Assembly (NCBI GenBank): GCA_023428885.1
Contig: JAEYWQ010000108.1
Span: 1 to 10,729 of the forward strand
Source: Bacillota bacterium
Lineage (GTDB): Bacteria; Bacillota; Clostridia; Lachnospirales; Lachnospiraceae
DNA length: 10,729 nt
Direction: 5' to 3'
Shown here piece by piece: positions 1-7,189 of this stretch. A program made the translations under genes and the position numbers. The notes beneath the pieces are model-generated. The model saw only the letters and a list, made by a program, of their open reading frames with translations. It was not told the DNA's origin and ran no database searches. Positions within the stretch are counted from its first letter, which is position 1. Each line of letters begins with the position of its first letter.

Positions 1-1883
1 CCTTTAATACCATCACGAAGATCATCACTAAATGCCGCTATACCAGTATCTAGGAGAGAGGTATTGGCCTTCATCGCACGTTCACTTTCTGCTAAAGGCG
101 AAGCACCTCCTGTCCAACCTTCCCCATAGACGATGATGCTTGGATCAATCTGATTCAAAGCTTCTCTAACGGCATTCATTGTCTCAATATCATGAATACC
201 CATTAAGTCAAAACGGAAACCATCCACATGATACTCTGTAGCCCAATAAACAACGGAATCTACAATATACTTACGCATCATTGCTCTCTCAGAGGCAGTT
301 TCGTTACCACAACCAGAGGCATTGGAGTATGTACCATTAGGATTCATTCGATAATAATATCCAGGTACTATCTTATTCAAATTAGAATCTGTATTATAGG
401 TATGGTTATAAACAACATCCATAATAACTCTCATATCATTATTATGTAAAGATTGTACCATCTGTTTGAATTCATTTACCCTAACTTCACCCTTGTGAGG
501 ATTGGTGGAATAGGATCCTTCTGGGACATTATAATTTTTAGGATCATAACCCCAGTTAAACTTATTTAAGATTGGAGTTGACTCATCCACACTTGCATAA
601 TCAAACACAGGTAATAGGTGGATATGGGTAACTCCTAGGTCTGCTAAATAATCTACACCAGTCTTCTCACCACTTGGTGTGGTGTTACCTGTTTCTGTAA
701 ATGCTAAGTATTTTCCCTTATTCTCCATTCCCGAATTCTCATTGATGGAAAAATCTCTCACATGTAGCTCATAGATGATTGCATCGGTAGAATTCACCAT
801 AGCTGGCTTCTTGTCTTCAGTAAATCCAACAGGATCCGTAGAATCCAAGTCAATTACCATACCTCTGTCACCATTAATACCTGTGGTTCTGGCATATGGA
901 TCCACTGCTTCTCTTGCCACATCATCAACAGTAACTAAATACGTATAATAAGTTCCATTCAAATCTCCTGTTTTCCTTAATACCCAGGTTCCCTTAACAT
1001 CCTGAGTCATTGGGATACTTTCGATTGGATTGCCGCCAGCACCTTTTTCATAAAGGTTTAATATCACCTCAGAAGCTGTTGGTGCCCATACTCGAAACTT
1101 CGTTTCTTCCTTTGACCAAATCGCTCCTAAATCAGCTCCTTCATAATAGTATGTTTCGTCAAAACCTTTTGATGAGAATAATATGGTATTGGTAATTGAC
1201 ATTTCACCATATTCTCCAAAGGAAAGGGTATATTTCTTAAATAAGTCCAATTCTGCTTTCATTGTAAGTCCTGCTGTCGTAGCCTTCTTACCATCTGCCG
1301 AAGTAACCTGATCAATTTCATAAACAGTTCCAGCTGTGTCCTGAACCTTAATCATTGATGTCACTTTCTTATCTGTACTATCAAAGACTTTTGATACTTT
1401 AAAATTAATAGTTGTTGAATTCTCTACTGAAGCTTCTAATATCTTCGGTGCTAAGTTCATCTCATCTTCTCCATATCCAAAATTAAGGTCATCTTGAACC
1501 ACATAAATATCAAGAACACCATCCTTTGCTTTCGCCACATCCATGAATCGATCGCTGTCAGTATCCTTTCTCTCCCATGCATTGCTATCTGTGGAGTAAC
1601 GTACAATAAATCCAATTTGTGTGCTTCCATCAGGTATTTCTAAAGAGTAGGAAGCAACCTTGCCAAACTCATCTTCCCCATTAAACTGGTAGGAAGAACC
1701 TTCTCCCCCGCTTGGCCAAGACCAGATATTCCAGCCCTCATAATCACCTGCATAACGATGATAATGAATGTTAACTTGGATTGTTTGAGCAGCCTTTGCT
1801 CTTATCGTCGGTTCATAAGAACCCGTAACGGATAAGAACACCATTAGTAATACCATGAATATAGCTCTTACTTTTCTTTGCAT
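1..1883 (-). CDS. pulA: Type I pullulanase, secreted (3' end truncated by window edge)
   Basis: Extracellular debranching enzyme that hydrolyses alpha-1,6 links in pullulan, starch and limit dextrins (GH13). Only the first 627 codons lie in the window. The N-terminus has a signal peptide (basic MQRKVR, hydrophobic stretch, likely cleavage after AKA near residue 31). A CBM41-like starch-binding domain follows (HYHRYAGDYEGWNIWSWP near residues 39-56), then an Ig-like linker, a CBM48-like domain (FRVWAPTASEV) and the GH13 barrel. The type I pullulanase signature reads FNWGYDP at 442-448 (the usual form is YNWGYDP). GH13 region I is DVVYNHT (489-495), region II is GFRFD with nucleophile D559, and region III is YGEGW with acid/base E588. 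Region IV and any C-terminal anchor lie outside the window. The ATG at 1881-1883 is preceded by GGGAGGA seven bases upstream. The gene appears monocistronic, reading away from azoR. Type I pullulanase is a confident call; export is inferred from the signal peptide. Confidence 0.93.
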   Translation of the reverse strand, partial: MQRKVRAIFMVLLMVFLSVTGSYEPTIRAKAAQTIQVNIHYHRYAGDYEGWNIWSWPSGGEGSSYQFNGEDEFGKVASYSLEIPDGSTQIGFIVRYSTDSNAWERKDTDSDRFMDVAKAKDGVLDIYVVQDDLNFGYGEDEMNLAPKILEASVENSTTINFKVSKVFDSTDKKVTSMIKVQDTAGTVYEIDQVTSADGKKATTAGLTMKAELDLFKKYTLSFGEYGEMSITNTILFSSKGFDETYYYEGADLGAIWSKEETKFRVWAPTASEVILNLYEKGAGGNPIESIPMTQDVKGTWVLRKTGDLNGTYYTYLVTVDDVAREAVDPYARTTGINGDRGMVIDLDSTDPVGFTEDKKPAMVNSTDAIIYELHVRDFSINENSGMENKGKYLAFTETGNTTPSGEKTGVDYLADLGVTHIHLLPVFDYASVDESTPILNKFNWGYDPKNYNVPEGSYSTNPHKGEVRVNEFKQMVQSLHNNDMRVIMDVVYNHTYNTDSNLNKIVPGYYYRMNPNGTYSNASGCGNETASERAMMRKYIVDSVVYWATEYHVDGFRFDLMGIHDIETMNAVREALNQIDPSIIVYGEGWTGGASPLAESERAMKANTSLLDTGIAAFSDDLRDGIK

Positions 1884-1895
1884 AAAAAAATCCTC

Positions 1896-1927
1896 CCAGA
1901 GTTTTTCTATATTATAGCATACTCTGG
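1896..1927. repeat. Inverted repeat across the pulA -10 box (candidate operator)
   Basis: CCAGAGT (1896-1902) and ACTCTGG (1921-1927) form a perfect 7-bp dyad with an 18-bp centre holding the extended -10 element. One arm lies upstream of the predicted transcription start, so it cannot form a hairpin in the mRNA. A DNA-level operator for a repressor is the more natural reading. No regulator is identified. Confidence 0.35.
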
Positions 1928-1939
1928 CAGGATGTGGAA
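1911..1939 (-). promoter_or_regulatory. Putative pulA promoter with extended -10
   Basis: On the minus strand a perfect TATAAT (1911-1916) is preceded by TGC, giving an extended -10 (TGnTATAAT). The -35 at 17-bp spacing (TTCCAC, 1934-1939) is poor, as is common for extended -10 promoters. Transcription would start near 1904, leaving a leader of about 20 nt before the pullulanase ATG. Confidence 0.6.
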
Positions 1940-2036
1940 TGATTTTTACTAAAGTTTTCGAAATATTTTTCCGAATCTTCGAAACATAATAAAGTTAAAA
2001 GTAGTAACTAAACTATCATTGGTGCTTTCTTTAACA

Positions 2037-2642
2037 CTAAAATTCATTGGCTATCTTTTTTGCTTTATCTATCGCTTTCAAAAGTATTTCTTCTGTATCA
2101 ATACCGATTACATCCAATTGTTCTGCTGCGATTGTTGTAAAATCAGTAATTCCAAAAAAGCCAAATATGGTTCTTAAATATCTATCTCCCATCTCATAGG
2201 CAGCATAAGGTCCTTCAGAGTAAGCTCCTCCTCTTCCGACGATATGGACAGCTTTTTTCCCCTGGCACATGCCAACTGGTCCATTTTCAGTGTATTTAAA
2301 TGTGATTCCTGTTACCGATACATAATCAATATATGCCTTTACGATGGCAGGAACACTTAGGTTCCATAAAGGTGCAGCAACAATATACTTATCAGCTTCA
2401 ACAAACTGGTATGCATACTTTAAGATAGGGTGGTTTTTACTTTCTTCTGTCTTAGGTCCGAAAACTACACTAAGATCCTCCCCTTTTAGAAAATCAATAC
2501 CTTCTTTATATAAATCTAAAGTGATAATCTCATCCTCTGGATTCTTAAGCTGGTATGCAGCTACAAACTCATCTGATACCTTAAAAGTTCTTGAAACACC
2601 TTCTGCTTTTACGTTAGCCTTAATATATAGTACTTTACTCAT
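2037..2642 (-). CDS. azoR: FMN-dependent NADH:quinone/azo reductase (AzoR family)
   Basis: Cytoplasmic flavodoxin-fold FMN enzyme that reduces quinones and azo compounds by two electrons with NAD(P)H, usually as a homodimer and often thought to protect against electrophiles. The 201-residue length is normal for the family. Visible features are the first beta strand and phosphate loop (KVLYIKANVKAEGVSRTF), the FMN-contacting segment APLWNLSVP (90-98; PMWNF/PMYNF in relatives), and a second flavin loop GRGGAYSEGP (136-145). The ATG at 2640-2642 has AAAGGAGA about nine bases upstream, which fixes the start. A promoter-like sequence with an adjacent palindrome lies just upstream. No same-strand gene is close enough to imply an operon, and no clear terminator is seen before the pullulanase region. 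The family is secure; the natural substrate is unknown. Confidence 0.9.
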   Translation of the reverse strand: MSKVLYIKANVKAEGVSRTFKVSDEFVAAYQLKNPEDEIITLDLYKEGIDFLKGEDLSVVFGPKTEESKNHPILKYAYQFVEADKYIVAAPLWNLSVPAIVKAYIDYVSVTGITFKYTENGPVGMCQGKKAVHIVGRGGAYSEGPYAAYEMGDRYLRTIFGFFGITDFTTIAAEQLDVIGIDTEEILLKAIDKAKKIANEF

Positions 2643-2665
2643 ATTACATGTCTCCTTTATATTTG

Positions 2666-2683
2666 TTGATTATTAGTAATCAA
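2666..2683. repeat. Palindrome at the azoR transcription start (candidate operator)
   Basis: TTGATTA, four bases (TTAG), then TAATCAA form a perfect 7-bp inverted repeat that abuts the -10 box and covers the predicted +1. This is a typical place for a repressor operator. Azoreductase genes in Firmicutes are often controlled by MarR/DUF24 (HxlR)-type redox repressors, but no such gene is in the window. Confidence 0.5.
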
Positions 2684-2711
2684 TTGTACAAAAATCTAAA
2701 GTAAAATACAA
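2683..2711 (-). promoter_or_regulatory. Putative azoR promoter
   Basis: The minus strand reads TTGTAT (2706-2711), a 17-bp spacer, then TACAAT (2683-2688). The -10 matches the consensus at 5 of 6 positions and the -35 at 3 of 6. The predicted start falls near 2676, inside the palindrome at 2666-2683. Confidence 0.5.
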
Positions 2712-2824
2712 AACACAATGCTTGAAAAGAAATCGTTAAATTTCTCCAATACTAAAGATTAGTGATATTATCTGTAACATCCATTACTCCTATTCTTAAC
2801 AACAGAAATCTATAAGAGCATCTT

Positions 2825-3745
2825 CTAATACCCGCTTTCCATTTTCCTAACAATCTCATAAATCTTTTGATTCACTGGTACTTCTATCTTATGTTTCTTT
2901 GCCAAAGCAATCACTGTCCCTGCAAATAATTCTACTTCAGATCTTCTATGTGCTAAGCCATCTTGCCTCATAGATGGCATTCCTTTTGGATTCATACGAT
3001 CAATTAGGTCAACATAATCATCAAAATCCTCTTGAGTTACATTTACCTTTTCTTTTTGTGCTAACATAAGTACTTCTTTCATAGCATTCTGCATGAGATC
3101 TCGTGCTTCACCAGGTGTTTGAACGGTTTCATAAGTTCCTTCATAAATCATAATAACTTGATTTACCCCCACATTAAGCATAAATTTACTCCACAATCTA
3201 CGGATAATATCCTTCTCTAAGGTATATGGCATCTCTACCTTTTGGAATAATTCAAGTACCACTTGTAATTTCTGCTTTTTATCTTCACTCTGCTCTGCTA
3301 TTCCTAAACAAACTTGGCCAAATTGAGAATAAGTAACTTTATTGTCTACCTTAACTGCATCCATACCTTGTACAACACAATGAATGATCTTCTCCATCCC
3401 ATAAACATTTCCAATGATTTCTTCACTGGATATTCCGTTTAACAAGGACATCATAATCGTATTCTTGGATACTTTATTTCTAACTGTTCGGATTGCTGCC
3501 TCTAATCCTGTGGCTTTCACTGCAAAGATCAACAAATCTGCTGGATCTGTGGCATCTTCTTCATCCACAAAGGTATAATCACAGGCTTTTCCATTACAGT
3601 AGATTCCATCTACTATATATCTATTTATCCTATTACTATTCGCTATAAATTCAACGTTCTCTTTGCCTAGCTTCTTAGTAAAAAAGTCACCATACATAAC
3701 TCCTAAAGCGCCTAAGCCAACGATTACAACTTTCTTAATCTCCAT
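2825..3745 (-). CDS. 2-dehydropantoate 2-reductase (ketopantoate reductase) family protein
   Basis: Cytoplasmic NADPH-dependent reductase of the PanE/ApbA family. PanE itself reduces ketopantoate to pantoate in coenzyme A synthesis. At 306 residues it is normal length. The N-terminal Rossmann fold carries the dinucleotide motif GLGALG (10-15). Expected active-site positions are present: K77 in AVKATG, N103-G104 in LLNGIS, the catalytic lysine K187 in LWSKFMLNVGVNQ with N191 and N195 following, and E270 in HRRSEVELFAG. The ATG at 3743-3745 has AAGGAGGA upstream at a rather long spacing (about 10-11 nt); an in-frame stop close upstream excludes an earlier start. No panB, panC or panD lies nearby, so a role in pantothenate synthesis is likely but not shown by context. 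Several clostridial paralogues act on other 2-oxoacids, so the symbol is left blank. Confidence 0.88.
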   Translation of the reverse strand: MEIKKVVIVGLGALGVMYGDFFTKKLGKENVEFIANSNRINRYIVDGIYCNGKACDYTFVDEEDATDPADLLIFAVKATGLEAAIRTVRNKVSKNTIMMSLLNGISSEEIIGNVYGMEKIIHCVVQGMDAVKVDNKVTYSQFGQVCLGIAEQSEDKKQKLQVVLELFQKVEMPYTLEKDIIRRLWSKFMLNVGVNQVIMIYEGTYETVQTPGEARDLMQNAMKEVLMLAQKEKVNVTQEDFDDYVDLIDRMNPKGMPSMRQDGLAHRRSEVELFAGTVIALAKKHKIEVPVNQKIYEIVRKMESGY

Positions 3746-3765
3746 ATCTTATGAATCCTCCTTAG

Positions 3766-3805
3766 TTGTCTATACTATATTACCTAGACAAAACGATTTA
3801 TACAA
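3766..3805 (-). promoter_or_regulatory. Putative promoter and dyad operator of the ketopantoate reductase gene
   Basis: The minus strand carries TTGTAT (3800-3805), 17 bp, then TAATAT (3777-3782), a moderate sigma-A match. TTGTCTA (3766-3772) and TAGACAA (3785-3791) form a perfect 7-bp inverted repeat with a 12-bp centre that contains the -10 box. This arrangement suits a dimeric repressor. The -35/-10 assignment is less certain than the dyad. Confidence 0.42.
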
Positions 3806-3875
3806 GCCTTTTACGAAAATAAACTTGCCGATCGTGTGTATCTTGTCACAAAGCACCTTATTGCATAGGTGATTC

Positions 3876-4070
3876 ATGAATGAGGATAAGTTTACCAGTA
3901 CTGCACTCCTTGAGATCATTCAAAAAGACTTAAATACAATGAAAGCACTAGCAACTGAAATTAGAAATGAAGCAGATGCAGATGGTGATTTTGTAATCGT
4001 TTCAGATTTTGAAGATCATGTTGCCGACTATAGTAAAAACTTGTGGTTTTTATCTTCTATACTTCAATAA
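3876..4070 (+). CDS. Short Dps/MrgA-like C-terminal fragment (probable gene remnant)
   Basis: A 64-residue ORF. Its sequence resembles the last two helices of Dps/MrgA ferritin-like DNA-protection proteins: a NEDKFTSTALLEIIQKDL segment, then ADADGDFVIVSDF, ending KNLWFLSSIL (compare the Trp-x-Leu endings of Dps proteins). A full Dps has about 150 residues; the first helices with the ferroxidase ligands are absent. In another frame just upstream (about 3791-3862) the translation TKRFIQAFYENKLADRVYLV continues with TKHLIA and ends at a TAG. It looks like a Dps second helix, so the locus seems broken by a stop or frameshift and an internal deletion. A weak AGGTG sits five bases before the ATG, and a strong terminator follows on the same strand, so expression of the fragment is possible. 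Dps relationship is judged by eye. Confidence 0.5.
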   Translation: MNEDKFTSTALLEIIQKDLNTMKALATEIRNEADADGDFVIVSDFEDHVADYSKNLWFLSSILQ

Positions 4071-4085
4071 TATATCAAAATGGTT

Positions 4086-4153
4086 AATACCGTCCTGTAC
4101 CCAAATTTGCTAATAATTAAGCAACTTTGGATACAGGACGGTATTCCTTTTTT
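4086..4153 (+). terminator. Rho-independent terminator with 25-nt arms
   Basis: Arms 4086-4110 and 4121-4145 pair over 25 positions with two mismatches, around a 10-nt loop (TAATAATTAA), followed by CC and six T's (4148-4153). The T-run places it as a plus-strand terminator for the Dps-like fragment. Read on the minus strand, the hairpin follows the chemoreceptor stop by about 40 nt and is followed by a weaker TTAACCATTTTG, so it may also stop that transcript. Confidence 0.8.
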
Positions 4154-4183
4154 ACATAAATATGCTTATGATACTTTGCCCAT

Positions 4184-6259
4184 CTATATCTCAAATACAG
4201 ACAGTGACTCGGTCAATTCCTCCATGTTACGTCCTAATTCCCCTGCTGCTGTCTTCAAGATATCTGCAATATCTAACTGGCCCTCCACCGTCTTATTAAC
4301 AATGGATGAGGATTGAGCTGTCTGTAAGGATGCAACAGAGATATTCTCTATTGCTTCCATAGCAACTAAACGTTCTTCATCCGCTAATCTGACGTTTTCG
4401 CACACATTTGCAAGCTGGTCAAGTAGTTGCTTCATATATGCATTGATATGGTCAAATACATCCTTTGTCTGCTTCACCTTTAGCGTTTGTTTCTCGACTA
4501 CGTCTCCTGCACGTCCTGCAACGGTTGCTGTTTCAACCATTCTCTGCTGAATTAAAATAACAACCTGCTCAATTTCTGTGGAAGCTTTCATCGATCTTTC
4601 TGCAAGTTTTCGTATTTCCTCAGCTACAACAGAAAATCCTCTACCTGCCTGTCCTGCTCTTGCAGCTTCTATCGAAGCATTTAAGGCTAAAAGATTCGTT
4701 TGTTCTGATATCTCATTGATAGTACCGATAAAATCGTGAATTTTGGAAGCTTCGTTTACTAACAGCTCCACATTTTCTTGAACTTTTTCTGTGATTTCTG
4801 TCGTCGAATGGGATTGTCCTGATAGTTCTTCTATTGTAGTTATCCCAGTTACTATCATATCCTGAGTAGAATTGGTATACTTTTCGACTTCAGACGTATT
4901 TCTATTAATCTCACCAATACGGTCCGATAGTTGCCCCATCATCGTTGCACAGCTTTGCACGTTTTCTGACTGATCAGAAATTCCCTCATCAATATTCTTT
5001 ACTGCAGCAGAAATATTCTCCGATATACTCCATATTCTATCAGATACTGAGGATACCTTCCCCGTAGACTCCTGTACCATCCCTAGAGTATCCTGCACTC
5101 TTTGAATTAACTTTCTAGTGTTGCCTACCACTCCCATGATGTTTAAGGACAATAGGCTAAACTCACTTTTCCCTTTAGTTGGCAGCTGTACAGTAAGATC
5201 TCCTCCGGATACCTTTTTTAGCTTACGAATGATTTTATTCATGGAAGTGCTAATATTGAGAGATATGATAACTGCTAGTATGCCAACCACAATGCAGGCT
5301 ATAATTACGAGAATATTAGTCATATTTTTGATATCAGATGCCCCTTTTGTCACTATGGAGTTGGGTACCAGGGCACATATGCTACTTCCGTTTATTTCTG
5401 ACTTGCTGTACATAAAGAGGTAATCCGCCCCCTGATAGGTAATATATTCGTAGCCAGACATCTCCTCATTATCCATAGAAGCCATATAATAATCTTGATT
5501 AGTAAATACCAGCTCTTCTAATCCTGTATTATTATCCCTTGTTTCCCCCTCACTATAATATGTAATCTCTCTGTTATCCTTTGTAATAAATGCTAGCAGA
5601 CTACCTTCTCCTAGATTCAGACTCTTTAAACTTTCAACAATAGAGTCTTTACTGATATCAATTACTACACATGCTGCTTTATTCGTTAGAACACCAATAT
5701 AAGATATGGCGTAATCATCATCCTTTGATTGAGTCATCTCATCAATAAATGTGTGTTTTCCCATCCATGAGAAATTAGATTTTCCGGTCAATAGCTTCTG
5801 GCCTTCTTCAGATTTCGCCCATTCTTCAAAGAAACCTTTGCCAGATCCACTTCCAGTGGTCATCACCTTGCCCATACTCTTAGGAATAATTCGCATGGTA
5901 TGAACAAATGAATTCGATGTTTGTTTTACCATCATGGAAGATACTAATTTATTATATATGACGTTAGCCTGCCCCGGATCCTTCTCATAGCGTCCATATG
6001 CATAATCTGCCAGGCTGCTGTCAAGGGTGAGCTGTAGTGTATCTGAAACTGCCATCTCGAAGCCAAAATCCAGATATTTGCTTCCCATTGAAATAGAGCT
6101 GAGTGTCGCCTTCTCGTAATTACTGATTAGGTTCATTCTAGCCTTTTCATAGGAGAACATCCCAATAAAAATTAAAAATAATATTGGAAGAATAAATCCG
6201 ATAATGAGCTGAACTTTTATACTTGGTCCATAACCTTTCTGTATTTTATTCTTTTTCAT
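4184..6259 (-). CDS. Methyl-accepting chemotaxis protein with extracytoplasmic Cache-like sensor
   Basis: A transmembrane chemoreceptor of 691 residues that would control CheA/CheW and the flagellar motor. Order of parts: TM1 about 17-36; an extracytoplasmic sensor about 37-313, probably dCache type (AACVVIDISKDSIVESLKSL then LGEGSLLAFITKDNREI, near 195-232); TM2 about 314-335 (ILVIIACIVVGILAVIISL); HAMP about 336-390; and a long coiled-coil signalling domain about 400-690. The conserved hairpin tip is intact (EISEQTNLLALNASIEAARA, 516-535, then GQAGRGFSVVAEEIRKLAE, 536-554). No C-terminal NWETF-type pentapeptide for CheR/CheB docking is seen; the protein ends SLSVFEI. GGAGG lies six bases before the ATG. 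It is the last gene of the nanE block, 88 nt after the permease and behind a terminator-like hairpin. Its ligand may be the transported sugar, which is inference from position. Confidence 0.93.
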   Translation of the reverse strand: MKKNKIQKGYGPSIKVQLIIGFILPILFLIFIGMFSYEKARMNLISNYEKATLSSISMGSKYLDFGFEMAVSDTLQLTLDSSLADYAYGRYEKDPGQANVIYNKLVSSMMVKQTSNSFVHTMRIIPKSMGKVMTTGSGSGKGFFEEWAKSEEGQKLLTGKSNFSWMGKHTFIDEMTQSKDDDYAISYIGVLTNKAACVVIDISKDSIVESLKSLNLGEGSLLAFITKDNREITYYSEGETRDNNTGLEELVFTNQDYYMASMDNEEMSGYEYITYQGADYLFMYSKSEINGSSICALVPNSIVTKGASDIKNMTNILVIIACIVVGILAVIISLNISTSMNKIIRKLKKVSGGDLTVQLPTKGKSEFSLLSLNIMGVVGNTRKLIQRVQDTLGMVQESTGKVSSVSDRIWSISENISAAVKNIDEGISDQSENVQSCATMMGQLSDRIGEINRNTSEVEKYTNSTQDMIVTGITTIEELSGQSHSTTEITEKVQENVELLVNEASKIHDFIGTINEISEQTNLLALNASIEAARAGQAGRGFSVVAEEIRKLAERSMKASTEIEQVVILIQQRMVETATVAGRAGDVVEKQTLKVKQTKDVFDHINAYMKQLLDQLANVCENVRLADEERLVAMEAIENISVASLQTAQSSSIVNKTVEGQLDIADILKTAAGELGRNMEELTESLSVFEI

Positions 6260-6283
6260 ATGTAACCTCCAATTAACATTACT

Positions 6284-6335
6284 TAAAACAAAAGGCTATC
6301 GTCTAAATTGGTTCTCCCAATTATCAACGATAACC
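6284..6335 (-). terminator. Terminator-like hairpin between permease and chemoreceptor genes
   Basis: On the minus strand GGTTATCG pairs with CGATAGCC (8 bp, one G-U), enclosing a second stem AATTGG/CCAATT around GAGA. The right arm is followed directly by TTTTGTTTT. It lies 13 nt after the permease stop. It probably stops part of the operon transcript before the chemoreceptor gene; no separate promoter is evident in the remaining gap. Confidence 0.6.
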
Positions 6336-6347
6336 CGATTTTGATCA

Positions 6348-7175
6348 TTAACCCTTTACAGCTCCCATGGCGATACCCTGCGTAAAAGATTTCTGAAAAA
6401 TCACGAATACTGTTACTATTGGAATAGCCGCTAATGCCGCACCTGCCATAATAAGTCCATAGTTAGTGGATAATTCTGCTTGCAGTGTTGCAACACCTAA
6501 TGAAACTGTCAGATTTTTTCTAGAAGATAACATTACCAATTGCATAAAGTAATCATTCCAGGTATTAATAAATGTAAAGATTGCTAGTGATGCAAATCCC
6601 GGTTTTACAATCGGAAATGCAATTCTTGTAAAGGTAGTAAGCTCATTACAGCCATCAATTCTCGCTGCTTCCAAAAGCTCAGTTGGAATATTCTCGCTAA
6701 ACTGTTTCATTAAGAACACTCCGAACGGCCATCCAATGAGAGGTAGTATGACCGCAGCCAAAGTATCATGGAGGTTCATGGAGCTAATCATTCGAACCAA
6801 AGGTACCAGAATAACCTGCTTTGGTAATGCCATTGCTACGATAAATACACTAAATATTAATTTCTGTCCATAAAATCTCTTCTTAGCCAATACATAACCA
6901 GCCAGTGATGATACAACACAAACAGCAAGCATAGTCGCTAAAGAGATAAATACGCTGTTAAATAGCCATCGTGTTGCTGGATTCTGAAAAAGCAGCTTCT
7001 CAAAGTTCTCCCAAGTCGGGCTTGCTGGCCACCACTGTGGTGGCATCTTCACTGCCGCTGCCTGTGATTTGAAAGCACCAGTCATGATCCAATAAAAAGG
7101 AAAAACAAAGAGAACGGTTAAAAAGCTTAAAACTGCTATTGAAAATACACTAAATGGTGTAAATTTTTTCTTCAT
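6348..7175 (-). CDS. Carbohydrate ABC transporter permease, MalG/UgpE-like (CUT1)
   Basis: Second inner-membrane subunit of a binding-protein-dependent sugar importer, 275 residues as usual for MalG-type permeases. About six hydrophobic helices are visible, the first at about 9-32. The cytoplasmic EAA loop that docks the ATPase reads EAARIDGCNELTTFTRIAFP (169-188), and the typical C-terminus QKSFTQGIAMGAVKG is present. The ATG at 7173-7175 is preceded by AGGAGG (7186-7191), which overlaps the TAG stop of the upstream permease (7190-7192), so the two subunits are probably translationally coupled and made in equal amounts. No ATPase gene is in the cluster, so a shared MsmK/MsiK-type ATPase encoded elsewhere is expected. 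Substrate is inferred from nanE: sialic acid or an N-acetylated amino sugar. Confidence 0.93.
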   Translation of the reverse strand: MKKKFTPFSVFSIAVLSFLTVLFVFPFYWIMTGAFKSQAAAVKMPPQWWPASPTWENFEKLLFQNPATRWLFNSVFISLATMLAVCVVSSLAGYVLAKKRFYGQKLIFSVFIVAMALPKQVILVPLVRMISSMNLHDTLAAVILPLIGWPFGVFLMKQFSENIPTELLEAARIDGCNELTTFTRIAFPIVKPGFASLAIFTFINTWNDYFMQLVMLSSRKNLTVSLGVATLQAELSTNYGLIMAGAALAAIPIVTVFVIFQKSFTQGIAMGAVKG

Positions 7176-7189
7176 TGCTTACTCTCCTC

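Noticed and set aside
2644..2649. ATG-TAA minimal ORF directly after the azoR ribosome binding site
   Set aside because: It is only two to three bases from the AGGAG, too close for efficient initiation; the azoR ATG at nine bases is better placed.
3663..3872. 69-residue plus-strand ORF overlapping the start of the ketopantoate reductase gene
   Set aside because: It is mostly antisense to a well-supported gene and shows no recognisable family. Only its last part lies in intergenic DNA.
4080..4316. 78-residue plus-strand ORF after the Dps-like fragment
   Set aside because: It runs through the terminator hairpin and then antisense to the chemoreceptor, with no ribosome binding site.
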